NCBI RefSeq assembly: GCF_000975135.1
Contig: NZ_BBRF01000001.1
Coordinates: forward strand, 994,380-1,058,379
Origin: Demequina aurantiaca
GTDB lineage: Bacteria; Actinomycetota; Actinomycetes; Actinomycetales; Demequinaceae
Reading direction: 5' to 3'
DNA: 64,000 bases
Shown here: positions 63,456-64,000 of the stretch, one piece after another
Layout of the letters: every line of letters begins with the position of its first letter
Position numbering within the stretch: the stretch's first letter is position 1
The notes under the pieces: generated by a model
The model's input: the letters and a program-made list of their open reading frames with translations, nothing else
What the model was told of the DNA's origin: nothing
The model's database searches: none
Position numbers and translations under genes: made by a program

Positions 63456-64000
63456 CTAGGGGGTCGTGTCCGCGATGGGGGAGAGAACGCGCGGTATCCG
63501 CAGGCCGAGGCGCTCGAGGTGATCGTTGGAGAACATCCCGGTGGGGTCGAGGCGTTCGAAGAGCTCGCGGGTCGCCCCCAACATCGGGGTGACGCGCTCG
63601 ATGTCGGCGGCGTCAAACAGGTGCAGCTTGCCCCAATGTGGGCGAGCGGCGAAGGGCTCCAGCGCGTCCTCAATCAGTGGCAGCACCAGCTGCACCTGCG
63701 CCGGACTGTTGCGCCACGTGAAGTGGATCGCGAGGCTCTCGCGCTCGAACGCCCCGCTGAGCCACAACTCGTCTGAGGCGACGGTCCGCAGTTCCGTCAC
63801 CAACAGGTGCGGGGCGATGGCCGAGGCGTGGGTCTGGACCGCAACCAGCGCATCGGCCGCACTGGCCAGCGGCACAAAGTACTCCGTCTGAATCTCATCA
63901 CCGTTGCTGGGGGTGTTGTCGAGGCGGAAGTGCGGCAAGCGGTCTAGCCACCGACCCTCAACGCCGAGCTGCTCGGTGAGCGCTGCGGGGTCCCCTCCCA
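63456..64000 (-). CDS. FAD-linked alditol/lactone oxidase, C-terminal part
   Basis: The frame is open to the right edge of the window, so only the last 180 or so residues are seen and the start lies outside. The visible part is the C-terminal catalytic domain of the AldO/gulonolactone oxidase group: LPHFRLDNTPSNGDEIQTEY, LLVTELRTVASDELWLS, HFTWRN and the signature HWGKLH. These enzymes oxidise sugar alcohols or aldonolactones and release hydrogen peroxide. The FAD-binding half cannot be checked here. Confidence 0.88.
   Translation of the reverse strand, partial: GGDPAALTEQLGVEGRWLDRLPHFRLDNTPSNGDEIQTEYFVPLASAADALVAVQTHASAIAPHLLVTELRTVASDELWLSGAFERESLAIHFTWRNSPAQVQLVLPLIEDALEPFAARPHWGKLHLFDAADIERVTPMLGATRELFERLDPTGMFSNDHLERLGLRIPRVLSPIADTTP

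Overview
The window is 64 kb of high-GC actinobacterial chromosome. The gene content points to the order Micrococcales, close to Cellulomonadaceae or Demequinaceae. The pointers are a cellobiose phosphorylase very like the Cellulomonas enzyme, the hspR-controlled dnaK operon with HAIR operators, a BldC-type regulator beside the tiny bS22 ribosomal protein, an actinobacterial DCD-DUT enzyme and a full menaquinone pathway. No phage, transposon, CRISPR array or plasmid gene was seen. The genus is an inference.

Layout. 0.1-3.4 kb: LytR_C protein, FUSC-type membrane protein, tRNA-Ser(CGA), tadA, upp. 3.5-11.5 kb: a carbohydrate block with a ROK regulator, a PA14-containing GH3 glycosidase translationally coupled to a sulfatase, and a second sulfatase behind a TetR regulator; together these suggest use of a sulfated glycan. 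11.5-16.1 kb: nrdAB for a class I ribonucleotide reductase whose small subunit has Phe in place of the radical Tyr (class Ic pattern), behind a long regulatory region with three DnaA-like boxes, two NrdR boxes 32 bp apart and a clear promoter. 16.3-24.9 kb: MFS exporter, DJ-1-like protein, a 1071-residue fusion of ECF sigma factor, zinc anti-sigma domain, membrane helix, Ser/Gly/Thr/Asp stalk and ectodomain, a degenerate GGDEF-like protein, a DrrAB-type ABC exporter and a VOC protein. 24.9-29.1 kb: dnaK-grpE-dnaJ-hspR. 29.2-33.3 kb: rhodanese protein and a thiamine ABC transporter behind a TPP riboswitch. 33.4-38.5 kb: two DUF2510 membrane proteins, dcd, cellobiose phosphorylase. 38.5-42.9 kb: DUF4349 lipoprotein, then a cell-surface locus (DUF4397 protein with a sorting signal, class F sortase, SigK-like sigma, RskA-like anti-sigma). 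43-47.6 kb: potassium uptake pair, BldC-like protein, bS22, HAD phosphatase, glutaredoxin, histidine phosphatase. 47.6-51.7 kb: tlpA-ccdA-resB-resC cytochrome c maturation, every junction overlapping. 51.7-64 kb: glycosyltransferase, small membrane proteins, menA, menE, DUF3048 lipoprotein, DUF222-HNH protein, menB, menC-menD, menF and the 3' part of an FAD-linked alditol oxidase.

How the parts fit. Cytochrome c maturation and menaquinone synthesis together supply the respiratory chain. Cellobiose phosphorylase, GH3 and the two sulfatases supply sugar. Two separate sigma/anti-sigma arrangements serve the cell surface, one fused into a single chain and one as a normal pair with a sortase. A repeated design is visible across the window: at least fifteen first genes have a TANNNT -10 hexamer ending 6 or 7 nt before the start codon and little sign of a ribosome binding site, so they are probably read from leaderless mRNAs.
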